This document shows, piece after piece, positions 20,197-29,013 of a stretch of DNA of 64,000 nt (the stretch's first letter is position 1; each line of letters begins with the position of its first letter). Both the position numbers and the translations under genes were made by a program. Location: contig NZ_JAMJPK010000001.1 of NCBI RefSeq assembly GCF_023554995.1, positions 682,001-746,000 on the forward strand, in the 5' to 3' direction. Source of the stretch: Halomonas gemina (GTDB lineage: Bacteria > Pseudomonadota > Gammaproteobacteria > Pseudomonadales > Halomonadaceae). The notes beneath the pieces were generated by a model. It had not been told where the DNA came from. It saw only the letters and a program-made list of their open reading frames with translations, and made no database searches.

Positions 20197-21566
20197 AAGG
20201 AGGCGACAGCCTCTACCGTCGGCTGCTCACCTGGCTGCTGCTGCCGCTGCTGGCGCTTGGCGGGGTGATGGTGTTCCTGGCCTGGGTGGAGGCGCAACGC
20301 ACTGCGGACCGGGCCTTCGACCGGCTGCTCGAGGCCGCGAGTCTGGCCATCGCCGAACAGGTGCAGTGGCAGGACGACCGCCTGTGGCTCGACCTGCCCC
20401 CGGCGGCGCTGGAGATGCTGGCCACCGACGCCGAAGAACGGGTCTTCTACAGTCTGGTCGACCGTGACGGACGCTTCATCACCGGCAACGCCGACCTCCC
20501 CGGCGATAGCCGCCGCAGCATCGCGTCAGGCGACACCCTGCTCTACCGCAACATCGGCTGGCAGGGGCTATCGCTGCGCCAAGGGGTGCGCCGCTCGCGC
20601 CTCGAGGACTGGGGCGTGCGCGAACCCTTCGAGGTCCGCGTCGCCCACAGCCGCGAGGGACGTGATGCCCTGGCTGCCGAGCTGTGGCGGGCCAACCTGG
20701 CGATGATCATGGCCATGGCGGCGCTGGCGACGGTGGGCCTGCTGCTGGCGATCCGTGCCGCCCTGACGCCGCTGACCCGGCTGCGCCGAGCGATCCGCGC
20801 CCGCGACCCGCGCACCCTGGCTCCCCTGGAACTCTCCCTGCCGCGAGAGCTCGCCGAGCTTCGCGATACCGTCAACGAGCTGCTTGCCAGGATGCGCCGC
20901 GTGCGCGCCAATCAGGAACGCTTCATCGGCGATGCCTCTCACCAGTTGCGCACGCCCCTGGCGGGCCTCTCGGCGCGGGCCGAGCTCGCCCTTCGCCAGG
21001 AGGATCCGACGCGCTGGAAGGAGGCCCTGGTCGCCATGCAGGCAACCAGCGCTCGCACCGCACGGCTGGCAGTGCAGCTGCTGTCGCTGACCCGGCTGGC
21101 CAATCCCGAGTACCGCCCTGAGCTGGTGCCGCTGGAACTCAACGCCATCGCGCGCCAGGCGGTACGCGACCACTGGTCCTCCTGCCATCGTCAGGGGGTC
21201 GACCTGGGGGTGGAGGCCACCGGGGGCGAGGTCTGGATCCGCGGCATGGACTGGCTGATCGCCGAGGCCATCGGCAACCTGATCGACAATGCCTGTCGCT
21301 ACGGGGGACGCCGGGTCACGGTGCAGGTCGAGGACGCGCCGCCCCGCCTGGCCGTGGAAGACGATGGCCCCGGGATCCCGGAAGCGAGGCGGCTGCTGAT
21401 GCTGCGCCCCTTCCACCGCGACCGCGACGACCTGGAGGGATCCGGGCTGGGGCTGGCGATCGTCGATGGGATCGCGCGAACCCATGGCGCACGCCTGCGG
21501 CTCTCGGCAGGCCATGCCGGGCGTGGACTGCGTGTGGTACTGCAGTTTCCGGGAGGCACCCCATGA
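20193..21566 (+). CDS. tctE: Sensor histidine kinase, TctE type
   Basis: 457 residues, GTG start inside the stop of the response regulator gene. Two membrane helices (about 14-30 and 170-190) flank a periplasmic sensor of about 140 residues. The cytoplasmic part has a HAMP-like segment (RLRRAIRARDPRTLAPLEL), H-box DASHQLRTPL, N-box NLIDNACRYG, G1 DDGPGIP and G2 GSGLGLAI. It should phosphorylate the preceding regulator. Coupled by four bases to the downstream binding-protein gene. Confidence 0.87.
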   Translation: MKGGDSLYRRLLTWLLLPLLALGGVMVFLAWVEAQRTADRAFDRLLEAASLAIAEQVQWQDDRLWLDLPPAALEMLATDAEERVFYSLVDRDGRFITGNADLPGDSRRSIASGDTLLYRNIGWQGLSLRQGVRRSRLEDWGVREPFEVRVAHSREGRDALAAELWRANLAMIMAMAALATVGLLLAIRAALTPLTRLRRAIRARDPRTLAPLELSLPRELAELRDTVNELLARMRRVRANQERFIGDASHQLRTPLAGLSARAELALRQEDPTRWKEALVAMQATSARTARLAVQLLSLTRLANPEYRPELVPLELNAIARQAVRDHWSSCHRQGVDLGVEATGGEVWIRGMDWLIAEAIGNLIDNACRYGGRRVTVQVEDAPPRLAVEDDGPGIPEARRLLMLRPFHRDRDDLEGSGLGLAIVDGIARTHGARLRLSAGHAGRGLRVVLQFPGGTP

Positions 21567-22645
21567 ATCGCCTGAGTCGACTCGCCAGTCGCTGGCTGCT
21601 GCTTCTCGGCCTGATCGGCACACCCGCCGGTGCCGACGAGACCCTGCACTATCCGGCCACGCCCGACAGCGGGCCCGGCGCATCGCTGGTGATCCACGGG
21701 GCCCTGGACCTGCCCCAGATGCGCCCCCTGCTGGAGGACTTTCACCACGCGCATCCCGACCTGGATCTTCGCTACCGGAACCTGACGACCCTGGCGCTGC
21801 ACGAGCGCTTCCTGGCCGCGCCGGACGAGGCCGATGTACTGCTCTCCTCGGCCATGCCCTGGCAGTACCTCCTGGCCAATGAGGGCTACGCCCAGCCGCT
21901 GGAGACACAGGCCGCCCACGACTGGCCTGCCTGGGCACGCTGGCGTCATGAGCTCTTCGCCTTCACCTTCGAGCCCATCGTCATGGTGGTGAACGAGGCG
22001 CTCATCGAGCGCTACGGGGAGGTGCGCAGCCATGCCGACCTTCTCGCCCTGCTGGAGCGCCATGCCGAGGCCCTGCAGGGCCGGGTAGTGACCTATGACC
22101 CGGCGACCAGTGGCGCAGGCTATACCTATGCCATCGAGGAATCGCGGCTATCGCCCCGCTACTGGGACCTGGTGGCGGCGCTGGGCCAGGCCGAGGCCGA
22201 ACTGGTGGGTACCACCGGAGAGATGCTGGAGGGGCTGATCGAGGGACGCTACCTGGTGGGCTACAACCTGCTGGGCAGCTATGCCCAGGAGCGGCTGGCC
22301 GACCAGCCGCGGCTCAAGATCGTGGTACCCGAGGACTATGCGCTGGTGACACAGCGCCTGGCGCTGATCCCGCGCCAGGCGCCCCACCCCGCGGCAGCCG
22401 AGCGTTTTCTCGACTATCTCATCGGCGAGACGGGACAGGCCGTCCTCGCCGGCAAAACCACCCTGGGCGCCATCCATCCGGCGCTTGAGGGACCGGGCAC
22501 GGCGACGTCACTGCGTCAGGAAAGGGGCGAGGCACTGCGGCCGATCACCCTGGGCCCAGGCCTGCTGGCCACCCTGGACGATCTCAAGCGTGAGGCGCTA
22601 CTGACCCGCTGGCAGCGGGAGTTCTCCCGACGCGAAAGGCGCTGA
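21563..22645 (+). CDS. Lone periplasmic solute-binding protein in the two-component operon
   Basis: 360 residues, signal peptide MNRLSRLASRWLLLLGLIGTPAGA. The fold is that of the ABC ferric/spermidine-type class (SLVIHGALDLPQMRPLLEDFHHAHPDLDLRYRNL; VVTYDPATSGAGYTYAI; LVGYNLLGSYAQERL). There are no permease or ATPase genes nearby. Its four-base overlap with the kinase gene suggests a signalling role, such as presenting ligand to the sensor, rather than transport. That is inference from context. Confidence 0.75.
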   Translation: MNRLSRLASRWLLLLGLIGTPAGADETLHYPATPDSGPGASLVIHGALDLPQMRPLLEDFHHAHPDLDLRYRNLTTLALHERFLAAPDEADVLLSSAMPWQYLLANEGYAQPLETQAAHDWPAWARWRHELFAFTFEPIVMVVNEALIERYGEVRSHADLLALLERHAEALQGRVVTYDPATSGAGYTYAIEESRLSPRYWDLVAALGQAEAELVGTTGEMLEGLIEGRYLVGYNLLGSYAQERLADQPRLKIVVPEDYALVTQRLALIPRQAPHPAAAERFLDYLIGETGQAVLAGKTTLGAIHPALEGPGTATSLRQERGEALRPITLGPGLLATLDDLKREALLTRWQREFSRRERR

Positions 22646-22675
22646 CGGACGGAGACGTTTCGATATCGACCAGCC

Positions 22676-23062
22676 CTACCGGACGAAGGAGATTTCCACC
22701 GGGACGGTCCCGCGACTCAGCATGCCGAGCGCCTTGGCGGCGCGCTTGGAGAGATCGATGATGCGCCCCTTGGCATAGGGGCCCCGGTCGTTGATCAGCA
22801 CCTCGACCTCGCGGCCGTTGTCCTCGCGGGTCACCACCACCTTGGTCCCGAACGGCAGGGTAGGATGGGCAGCCGTGAGGGCCTGCTGGTCGAAGGGCTC
22901 GCCACTGGCCGTGGTCCGGCCCTGGAAGCGGTCGCTGTAGTAGGACGCGACACCCTGCTGGGTCTCTGCCGTCTTATCGTGGGCCTGCCCCTTGCCGGCG
23001 CAGCCGGTCATCAGCAGACCCGCCAGGCAGCAGGTCAGAATCAGGCGGGATCGACTCCCCAT
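22676..23062 (-). CDS. Short RlpA-like double-psi beta-barrel lipoprotein
   Basis: 128 residues. Lipobox LLMTGC at about residues 16-21, then a single double-psi barrel domain with the RlpA signature (GVASYYSDRFQGRTTASGEPFD; TAAHPTLPFGTKVVVT; VLINDRGPYAKGRIIDLSKRAA). It lacks the C-terminal SPOR domain of full RlpA, so it may not localise to septa. RlpA proteins cleave naked glycan strands. Confidence 0.85.
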   Translation of the reverse strand: MGSRSRLILTCCLAGLLMTGCAGKGQAHDKTAETQQGVASYYSDRFQGRTTASGEPFDQQALTAAHPTLPFGTKVVVTREDNGREVEVLINDRGPYAKGRIIDLSKRAAKALGMLSRGTVPVEISFVR

Positions 23063-23111
23063 ACGGTCACCTCATGACTTACCGTGTTGCGCCGAACCTC
23101 GCATCCAGCGA

Positions 23112-23993
23112 TCAGGCGCCATGATCGGTTGTTGACGGCGCAGGGTGCTTGCCCTGCAGCCAACCCGAACTCGTGGCTCGGTCCTGGTCGAACCAGGCCA
23201 GCCGGTCGTGCAAATTCACGACACTGCCGACGACAATCAGGGTCGGCGGTTGGATAGTAACCACTTCGCCTCTCGGCGGCAACTCTTGCAGGGTTCCGAC
23301 ATGCACTCGCTGGCGCGCCGTGGTGCCCTGCTCGATCAAGGCCACCGGGGTCTCGGGGGGCAAGCCATGGCGCTGAAGGTGCTCGCCGATCAATGCCAGG
23401 CTGCCCAGCCCCATGTAGAACACCAGCGTCTGGCCGGGGCTGGCCAGCGTCGGCCAGTCCAGATCGCAACCGCCATTGCGCAGGTGGCCGGTGACGAATC
23501 GCACCGACTGGGCATGATCGCGGTGGGTCAGCGGGATGCCGGCATAGGCGGCGCACCCCGACGCCGCGGTGATGCCCGGTACCACCTCCACCTCGATACC
23601 GGCCGCCACCAGCGTCTCGAGCTCCTCCCCGCCGCGGCCGAAGATGAAGGGGTCGCCGCCCTTGAGCCGGACCACCCGCTTGCCGGCACGGGCCCAGTCG
23701 ACCAGCGCCTGGTTGATGCCACCCTGGGGCACGCTGTGACGCGAGCGCTCCTTGCCGACATAGAAACGCGACGCCTGCGGAGCCGCCAGGGCGAGAATCT
23801 CATCGCTGACCAGTCGATCATGCAGGATCACCTCGGCGGCCTGCAGGCGACGCAGCGCCTTGATCGTCAGCAGCTCCGGGTCACCTGGGCCGGCGCCCAC
23901 CAGGCTGACGCCACCGGGGGGAAAGGCCGAGCCGGTCGGCAACCGGACGCCCGGGTCGAGCGGATCGCCATCGCGTTCGGGACCGACCCTCAT
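23112..23993 (-). CDS. cobA: Uroporphyrinogen-III C-methyltransferase (SUMT)
   Basis: 293 residues. SAM-dependent methylation of uroporphyrinogen III to precorrin-2 for siroheme or B12. Motifs: [19 protein letters not shown], the [15 protein letters not shown] loop, [20 protein letters not shown] and [19 protein letters not shown]. It is the stand-alone transferase, without the CysG dehydrogenase/ferrochelatase half. A proline/glycine-rich N-terminal stretch of about 27 residues precedes the domain. Confidence 0.92.
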   Translation of the reverse strand: MRVGPERDGDPLDPGVRLPTGSAFPPGGVSLVGAGPGDPELLTIKALRRLQAAEVILHDRLVSDEILALAAPQASRFYVGKERSRHSVPQGGINQALVDWARAGKRVVRLKGGDPFIFGRGGEELETLVAAGIEVEVVPGITAASGCAAYAGIPLTHRDHAQSVRFVTGHLRNGGCDLDWPTLASPGQTLVFYMGLGSLALIGEHLQRHGLPPETPVALIEQGTTARQRVHVGTLQELPPRGEVVTIQPPTLIVVGSVVNLHDRLAWFDQDRATSSGWLQGKHPAPSTTDHGA

Positions 23994-24101
23994 ATTCCAA
24001 TATCTCCATTATAAAATATTATCTATGCATTATGGTAATTAAAAGCCCCACCACATGCCACTACCCCCTCAGCACTGGTCTATAACCGTTCGACCTAACG
24101 A

Positions 24102-24128
24102 CGTCGCCCCCGCTGGGCGGGGGCGACG
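24102..24128 (-). terminator. Strong hairpin downstream of the NSS symporter gene
   Basis: A perfect 12-bp stem, CGTCGCCCCCGC (24102-24113) with its complement (24117-24128), encloses a 3-base loop 28 bases after the symporter stop. The downstream T-run is weak. Confidence 0.6.
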
Positions 24129-24155
24129 GGATATCTCCTGAACGTTGCGACGCGC

Positions 24156-25616
24156 TCAGGGGCAGAGCACACGGCGCAGGCGGGGGCTGGTCAGCTCGCC
24201 GACCAGGGTGATCACCACCAGGATCGCCAGCAGCCAGGGCCAGTGCAGCGCGAACTCCACCCGGGTGATGCCCAGGGCATCGACGAAGATCACCAGGATG
24301 CCCAGCGGACTCACGTAGCGGACCATGAACAGCCAGAGCGCATGCCAGCCGGCAGAGAGCCCGAGTTCCTCGCGGAAGGTCTCGCTCTTGAGCACGAAGC
24401 CGGCGAGCAGCACCATGCCCAGCCCGCCCAGCGGCATCATCCAGCGCGAGGTCAGATAGTCCAGCCAGTCGAAGAAGTGCTTGCCGGCCAGGGTCCAGTC
24501 GGCGCCGACGTTGAACGACAGCATCGCCAGGGTGCTGACCAGCCAGAGCACGATGCCGGTGCCCCAGGAGGCCGTGCGCCGCGAGAGGCCCTTGTTGTCG
24601 GTGAGCCACGAGACCGTGGCCTCGACCATCGAGATCGAGGAGGTCAGCGCCGCCATGGAGAGCATCACGAAGAACAGGATGCCGAACAGGGTACCCAGCG
24701 GCATGGCCTGGAAGGCCAGCGGCAGGCTCATGAAGATCAGCCCCGGCCCGCTGCTCGGGCTCATGCCATTGGCGAAGATCACCGGGAAGATCGCCAGCCC
24801 GGCCATCAACGCCACCAGGGTATCGGCCAGCGCCACGGACAGCGTGGTGCGGGCGATGGAGGCCCGCGCCGGCAGGTAGCTGCCGTAGGTGAGGATGGCC
24901 CCTGACGCCAGGGACAGGGTAAAGAAGGCATGTCCCAGGGCGGCCAGCATGCCCTCGCTGGAAAGGCTGCCGGCATCGAAGGAGAACAGGAAACGCACCG
25001 CCTCGCCGAAGCCGCCGGAGTAGACCCCGTAGCCGATCAGGATCAGCAGCATGACCACCATGCCGGGCATCATCCAGCTGACGCTCTTCTCGATGCCCGC
25101 CTGGACGCCCTTGCCGACGATCATCATGGTGGCCACCGTGACCAGGGTGCTCCAGAACCCCAGGTTGAGGGGGCTAGCGTTGTTGGCGCCGAAGATCGCC
25201 GCCATCTCCTCGACGCTGGAACCGGCCAGGCCACCGCTGAGCATCTTCCACAGGTAGGAGAAGGACCAGCCGGCGACCACCACATAGAACGACAGGATCA
25301 GGAAGCCGCAGAGCATGGCCATCCAGCCCAGCAGTGACCATGCCGAGCCGCGACCCGACTCGCCGACCACGCGACGGATGGCATCGATGGGACTGCCGCG
25401 GCCGCGGCGCCCGAGGGCGATCTCGGTCATCATCACCGGCACCCCCACGGCCAGGATGCAGGCCAGGTAGACCAGCACGAAGGCCCCGCCACCGAACTCG
25501 CCGGTGATGTAGGGGAATTTCCAGATGTTGCCCAGGCCCACCGCGGAGCCGGTCGCCGCCAGGAGGAAGCCCCAGCGGCCTAGCCACTGGGTCCGGGGTT
25601 GTTGAGTCGTTGTCAT
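24156..25616 (-). CDS. Sodium-dependent transporter of the NSS (neurotransmitter:sodium symporter) family
   Basis: 486 residues with about 12 membrane spans. The family signature is at the N-terminus (WGFLLAATGSAVGLGNIWKFPYITGEFGGGAFVLVYLACI), and the unwound TM6 region has GAILTYGSYLP. Bacterial homologues (LeuT, TnaT, MhsT) import amino acids with Na+, fitting a halophile. The exact substrate is unknown. The gene stands alone. Confidence 0.9.
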   Translation of the reverse strand: MTTTQQPRTQWLGRWGFLLAATGSAVGLGNIWKFPYITGEFGGGAFVLVYLACILAVGVPVMMTEIALGRRGRGSPIDAIRRVVGESGRGSAWSLLGWMAMLCGFLILSFYVVVAGWSFSYLWKMLSGGLAGSSVEEMAAIFGANNASPLNLGFWSTLVTVATMMIVGKGVQAGIEKSVSWMMPGMVVMLLILIGYGVYSGGFGEAVRFLFSFDAGSLSSEGMLAALGHAFFTLSLASGAILTYGSYLPARASIARTTLSVALADTLVALMAGLAIFPVIFANGMSPSSGPGLIFMSLPLAFQAMPLGTLFGILFFVMLSMAALTSSISMVEATVSWLTDNKGLSRRTASWGTGIVLWLVSTLAMLSFNVGADWTLAGKHFFDWLDYLTSRWMMPLGGLGMVLLAGFVLKSETFREELGLSAGWHALWLFMVRYVSPLGILVIFVDALGITRVEFALHWPWLLAILVVITLVGELTSPRLRRVLCP

Positions 25617-25779
25617 ATCGCACCAGGGGTCACGGAAATTGTTGTTCCGACACGGCGACTGGTCGCCACATGGGCGCCATTGTGACGGATTTTATCGTGA
25701 ATGGGCAGACGAGCGGTCGATTGTGCTGCCGTAGACCGTTCCCGCCTGCCGCGCGCTTAGCGCAGAGTCACATCGAGGG

Positions 25780-26880
25780 TCAGTCCGCCTTGAGCACACC
25801 GCGACGGATCTGGTCTTCCTCGATGGATTCGAACAGGGCCTTGAAGTTGCCCTCGCCGAAACCGTCGTTGCCCTTGCGCTGGATGATCTCGAAGAAGATC
25901 GGCCCGATCACCGTCTCGGTGAAGATCTGCAGCAGCACGCCCTCGTCCGGGCCACCGTCGACCAGCAGGCTCAGTTCGCGCAGCTCCTCGAGGTTCTCCT
26001 GGTGGTTGGGCACCCGCTCGTCGACCTTCTCGTAGTAGGTGTCCGGGGTCGTCAGGAAGGTCACGCCATTGGCCTTGAGGGCCCGCACCGTGGCATAGAT
26101 GTCGTCGGTGGCCATGGCCAGGTGCTGGATGCCCTCGCCGTTGTACTCGCGGAGGAATTCGGCGATCTGCGAGGTGTCGTCGGCGGACTCGTTGATCGGG
26201 ATGTGCATCTTGCCGCAGGGCGCGGTCATGGCGCGGGAGTGCAGGCCGGTCTTCTTGCCCTTGATGTCGAAGTAGCGGTTCTCGCGGAAGTTGGCGATGG
26301 CGGTGTAGAAATCCGCCCAGGGGTCCATCTGGCCGCGGTCGACGTTGTGCGTCAGGTGATCGAGGACCTGCAGGCCCACGCTGTTGTCGTTGGGCGAACG
26401 GTCGGGGATCGCCTCGAAGTCGATGTCATAGATGGTCCGCCCTTCCTCGTCGAGCTTATGGTCGACGAAGTAGAGCAGCGAGCCGCCGATGCCCTTCACG
26501 GCGGGGATGCCCACTTCGCCGGGCCCCACCGGATTATCCATCGGTTCGGCACCCTTCGCCACGGCGTAGTCGAAGGCCTGCCGGGCATCGGCCACCTTCC
26601 AGGCCATGGCGCAGGCGCTGGGGCCGTGGACCCTGGCGAACTCGGCGGCATGACTGCCCGGCTCGGCATTGAGGACGAAGTTAACGCCCTCCTGCTGGAA
26701 CAGCGTGACCTGCTTGGAGCGATGGCGACGGGTCTCGGTGAACCCCATGCGAAGGAACAGGGCGCGCAGCGCCTCGATGCCTTCGGCGGTGGGTGCGGTG
26801 TACTCGACGAACTCGAAGCCGTTGGTGCCGATGGGATTGGCGCGGTCGAGGGCGTCGGGGGTATGAGCGGGAGCGTTCAT
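25780..26880 (-). CDS. hpd: 4-Hydroxyphenylpyruvate dioxygenase
   Basis: 366 residues. Converts 4-hydroxyphenylpyruvate to homogentisate. The iron ligands are visible: His in VLDHLTHNVDRGQM, His in GIQHLAMATDDI and Glu in GPIFFEIIQRKGNDGFGEGNFKALFESIE. The C-terminal gate helix is intact. It takes the product of the aromatic aminotransferase encoded near 36.4 kb; the homogentisate-cleaving genes are not in the window. Two TyrR-type boxes lie 190-280 bases upstream. Confidence 0.95.
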   Translation of the reverse strand: MNAPAHTPDALDRANPIGTNGFEFVEYTAPTAEGIEALRALFLRMGFTETRRHRSKQVTLFQQEGVNFVLNAEPGSHAAEFARVHGPSACAMAWKVADARQAFDYAVAKGAEPMDNPVGPGEVGIPAVKGIGGSLLYFVDHKLDEEGRTIYDIDFEAIPDRSPNDNSVGLQVLDHLTHNVDRGQMDPWADFYTAIANFRENRYFDIKGKKTGLHSRAMTAPCGKMHIPINESADDTSQIAEFLREYNGEGIQHLAMATDDIYATVRALKANGVTFLTTPDTYYEKVDERVPNHQENLEELRELSLLVDGGPDEGVLLQIFTETVIGPIFFEIIQRKGNDGFGEGNFKALFESIEEDQIRRGVLKAD

Positions 26881-27069
26881 GCATCCTCCAGGGGCTGTTG
26901 TTATGAATCGAGGGGTGACGTCGCGATGTGACGGTCATCGACCCGTGGCGAACGTTGTAAAGCCGCCGGCGGGCTCTCGATGATGTTCAGCCTAGTGCCT
27001 CGGCCCTCCTGTCGGAACGTGTCAGCAATGCCCCTGATACCCGATCAGGAGGGTCCCTGCCCCCTGCTT

Positions 27070-27087
27070 CGTAACGAATTTCTTACA
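27070..27087. promoter_or_regulatory. TyrR/PhhR-like box 1 upstream of hpd
   Basis: CGTAAC-GAATTT-CTTACA fits TGTAAA-N6-TTTACA at 9 of 12 arm positions. It lies about 190 bases upstream of the hpd ATG. The same 18-mer also partly resembles a GacA box, so the identity of its binder is less secure than for the other boxes. Confidence 0.4.
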
Positions 27088-27141
27088 GCCCCCACAGGCC
27101 CATCGCTCCCGGCCTCGTCATGGCGAAAATCCCTGACAGGG

Positions 27142-27159
27142 TGTAACGATATGTTGACA
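27142..27159. promoter_or_regulatory. TyrR/PhhR-like box 2 upstream of hpd
   Basis: TGTAAC-GATATG-TTGACA matches TGTAAA-N6-TTTACA at 10 of 12 arm positions, about 260 bases upstream of the hpd ATG. A TyrR/PhhR-type gene is encoded in this window at 33325-34884, so a cognate regulator is at hand. Confidence 0.5.
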
Positions 27160-27190
27160 GTCAGCTTGCCTCAGCGCGGTGCCGTCGGTG

Positions 27191-27496
27191 TCACTGGCCG
27201 CCCAGCAGGGTCTCGACGCTCGCCACCTTGTCATCCATGTGCTGGTCGCGATCGGTGCGAGTCCCGAGCTTGAGCGTGGTAGTGATGCGCGGCGCCCCCA
27301 TCTCGTGCACGACCTCGTGACAGCGCTTGACCACCGCCATCACCTCGTCCCAGGGCCCCTCGATGTTGGTGCCATAGGCATGCATGCGGTGCTCCAGACC
27401 GGACGCCTGGATCACCCGCTGGCAGGCCGCGATATGCGGCGAGACCGACACCCCGACGCCCAATGGCACCACACAGAGATCGATGATCACGTTCAT
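27191..27496 (-). CDS. Thiamine-binding (MTH1187/YkoF-like, DUF77) family protein
   Basis: 101 residues, matching the family length. Conserved pattern: VIIDLCVVPLGVGVSVSPHIAACQRVIQASGLEHRMHAYGTNIEGPWDEVMAVVKRCHEVVHEMGAPRI. Members are small ferredoxin-fold proteins, some shown to bind thiamine or thiamine precursors. No partner genes are nearby. Confidence 0.85.
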   Translation of the reverse strand: MNVIIDLCVVPLGVGVSVSPHIAACQRVIQASGLEHRMHAYGTNIEGPWDEVMAVVKRCHEVVHEMGAPRITTTLKLGTRTDRDQHMDDKVASVETLLGGQ

Positions 27497-27640
27497 GGCT
27501 CTTCCTCCTCGTTTGTGAAGTCGTTGAAATACACGAGCTAAGCATGCTGGTCTATGCTGATTCTCAAGAGTGACACTGCCGTAGAGCCGTGCCCAGAGTG
27601 TTCGCCAGCCTGACCCCCATCAGCGGCCCCGGAGGACTCC

Positions 27641-28792
27641 ATGACCAGCGAACCACGTATCGGCCCCATTGCCCTGCCCGATACACGGGCCCGCCGAATC
27701 TTCGAACAGCTGCTCGAGGGGTCGGGCGTCACACTCAACGGGGATTCGCCCCAGGATATCCGCGTGCTGCATCCCGACTTCTTCTCGCGGGTGCTACGCC
27801 AGGGAACCCTGGGGCTCGGCGAGTCCTACATGGATGGCTGGTGGGAGTGTGAGCGCATCGACGAGCTTGCGGCCCGACTGCTGCACAACGGGCTCGGCGA
27901 GCACGCCCGCTCGACCACCGAGCGCCTCAAGTACCGCCTGCAGGCCGGCTTCCTCAACCTGCAGAGCAAGGCCCGTGCCTACATGGTGGGCGAGGCCCAC
28001 TATGACCTGGGCAACGATCTCTTCGAGCGCATGCTCGATCCCACCATGTGCTACTCCTGCGGCTACTGGAAGTCGGCCGATGACCTGCACCAGGCCCAGC
28101 GCGCCAAGCTGGAGCTGGCCTGTCGAAAGCTCGACCTCACCCCGGGCATGAAGGTCCTCGATATCGGCTGTGGCTGGGGCAGTTTCGCCGAGCATGCCGC
28201 TCGCCATCACGACGTCGAGGTCACCGGCATCACCATCTCACGGGAACAGGCCGCCCTGGCCAGGGAGCGATGCGCCGGGCTGCCGGTGGAGATCCTGCTG
28301 CAGGACTATCGCGACCTGGATGGCCGCTATGACCGCATCGTCTCCATCGGCATGTTCGAGCACGTGGGACACCGCAACTACGCCACCTACTTCAAGACGG
28401 TGAAGCACCTGATGCCGGCCGATGGCCTCTTCCTGCTGCATACCATCGGCTCCAACCGCTCCGAGATCACCGCGGACCCCTGGATCAATCGCTACATCTT
28501 CCCCAATGGTGTCCTGCCCTCGGCCATGGACATCGCACGCACCAGCGAGGACCACCTGCTGATGGAGGACTGGCAGAACTTCGGTCCCGACTACGACCGG
28601 ACGCTGCTGGCCTGGCTGACGAACGTCGACGCCCACTGGCACGAGATCGCCCATCGCTACAACGAGCGCACCCGCCGCATGTTCCGCTACTACCTGGCGA
28701 TCTGTGCCGGGGCCTTCCGCGCCCGCCACCTGCAGCTCTGGCAGGTCGTGTTCTCCCGCGGACGCCCGGGGCGCTACGACGCCCCGCGGTAA
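27641..28792 (+). CDS. cfa: Cyclopropane-fatty-acyl-phospholipid synthase
   Basis: 383 residues. Uses SAM to add a methylene bridge to unsaturated lipid acyl chains, a membrane stress adaptation. Visible features: SAM-binding VLDIGCGWGSFAEHAA, the YDLGNDLFERMLDPTMCYSCGYW block, SIGMFEHVG and the C-terminal RTRRMFRYYLAICAGAFRARHLQLWQVVFS. Full length. Confidence 0.95.
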   Translation: MTSEPRIGPIALPDTRARRIFEQLLEGSGVTLNGDSPQDIRVLHPDFFSRVLRQGTLGLGESYMDGWWECERIDELAARLLHNGLGEHARSTTERLKYRLQAGFLNLQSKARAYMVGEAHYDLGNDLFERMLDPTMCYSCGYWKSADDLHQAQRAKLELACRKLDLTPGMKVLDIGCGWGSFAEHAARHHDVEVTGITISREQAALARERCAGLPVEILLQDYRDLDGRYDRIVSIGMFEHVGHRNYATYFKTVKHLMPADGLFLLHTIGSNRSEITADPWINRYIFPNGVLPSAMDIARTSEDHLLMEDWQNFGPDYDRTLLAWLTNVDAHWHEIAHRYNERTRRMFRYYLAICAGAFRARHLQLWQVVFSRGRPGRYDAPR

Positions 28793-28847
28793 CCCCCCGG
28801 GCCAAAACCCCCACCCTTTCTTGACCCAGGTCATTTGTCGAGCGGCT

Positions 28848-28865
28848 TGTAGGCGATCTCCTACA
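28848..28865. promoter_or_regulatory. GacA/UvrY-type box upstream of the diguanylate cyclase gene
   Basis: TGTAGG-CGATCT-CCTACA is a perfect 6-bp inverted repeat with AT at the centre of the spacer. It matches TGTAAG-NNATNN-CTTACA except for one symmetrical pair of changes. A -10-like TATCATAAT lies at 28900-28908, placing the box centre near -57, the usual position for GacA activation. A very similar box precedes the PAS-GGDEF-EAL gene (42461-42478). Confidence 0.5.
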
Positions 28866-29013
28866 CCTCAGGGAGGATGCCGCCACGCCCATGACGGCGT
28901 ATCATAATGTGCTTGACCAAGAGGCGCCCAGCGCCCGATACCTGCCGTCGCCATGGGGCAGGACAACAACCAAGAACGAACCACCTGTTCGCAGCAGGGA
29001 AAAGGACACCCGC

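Larger units (their letters stand above)
26881..27190. other. Regulatory gap upstream of hpd
   Basis: 310 bases without a gene between hpd and the thiamine-binding family gene. The stretch holds the two TyrR-like boxes annotated separately and otherwise nothing recognised. Confidence 0.6.

Noticed and set aside
28828..28842. FNR/ANR-like TTGACCCAGGTCAT after cfa
   Set aside because: Only one good half and the second arm is imperfect; the adjacent GacA-like palindrome is much stronger.
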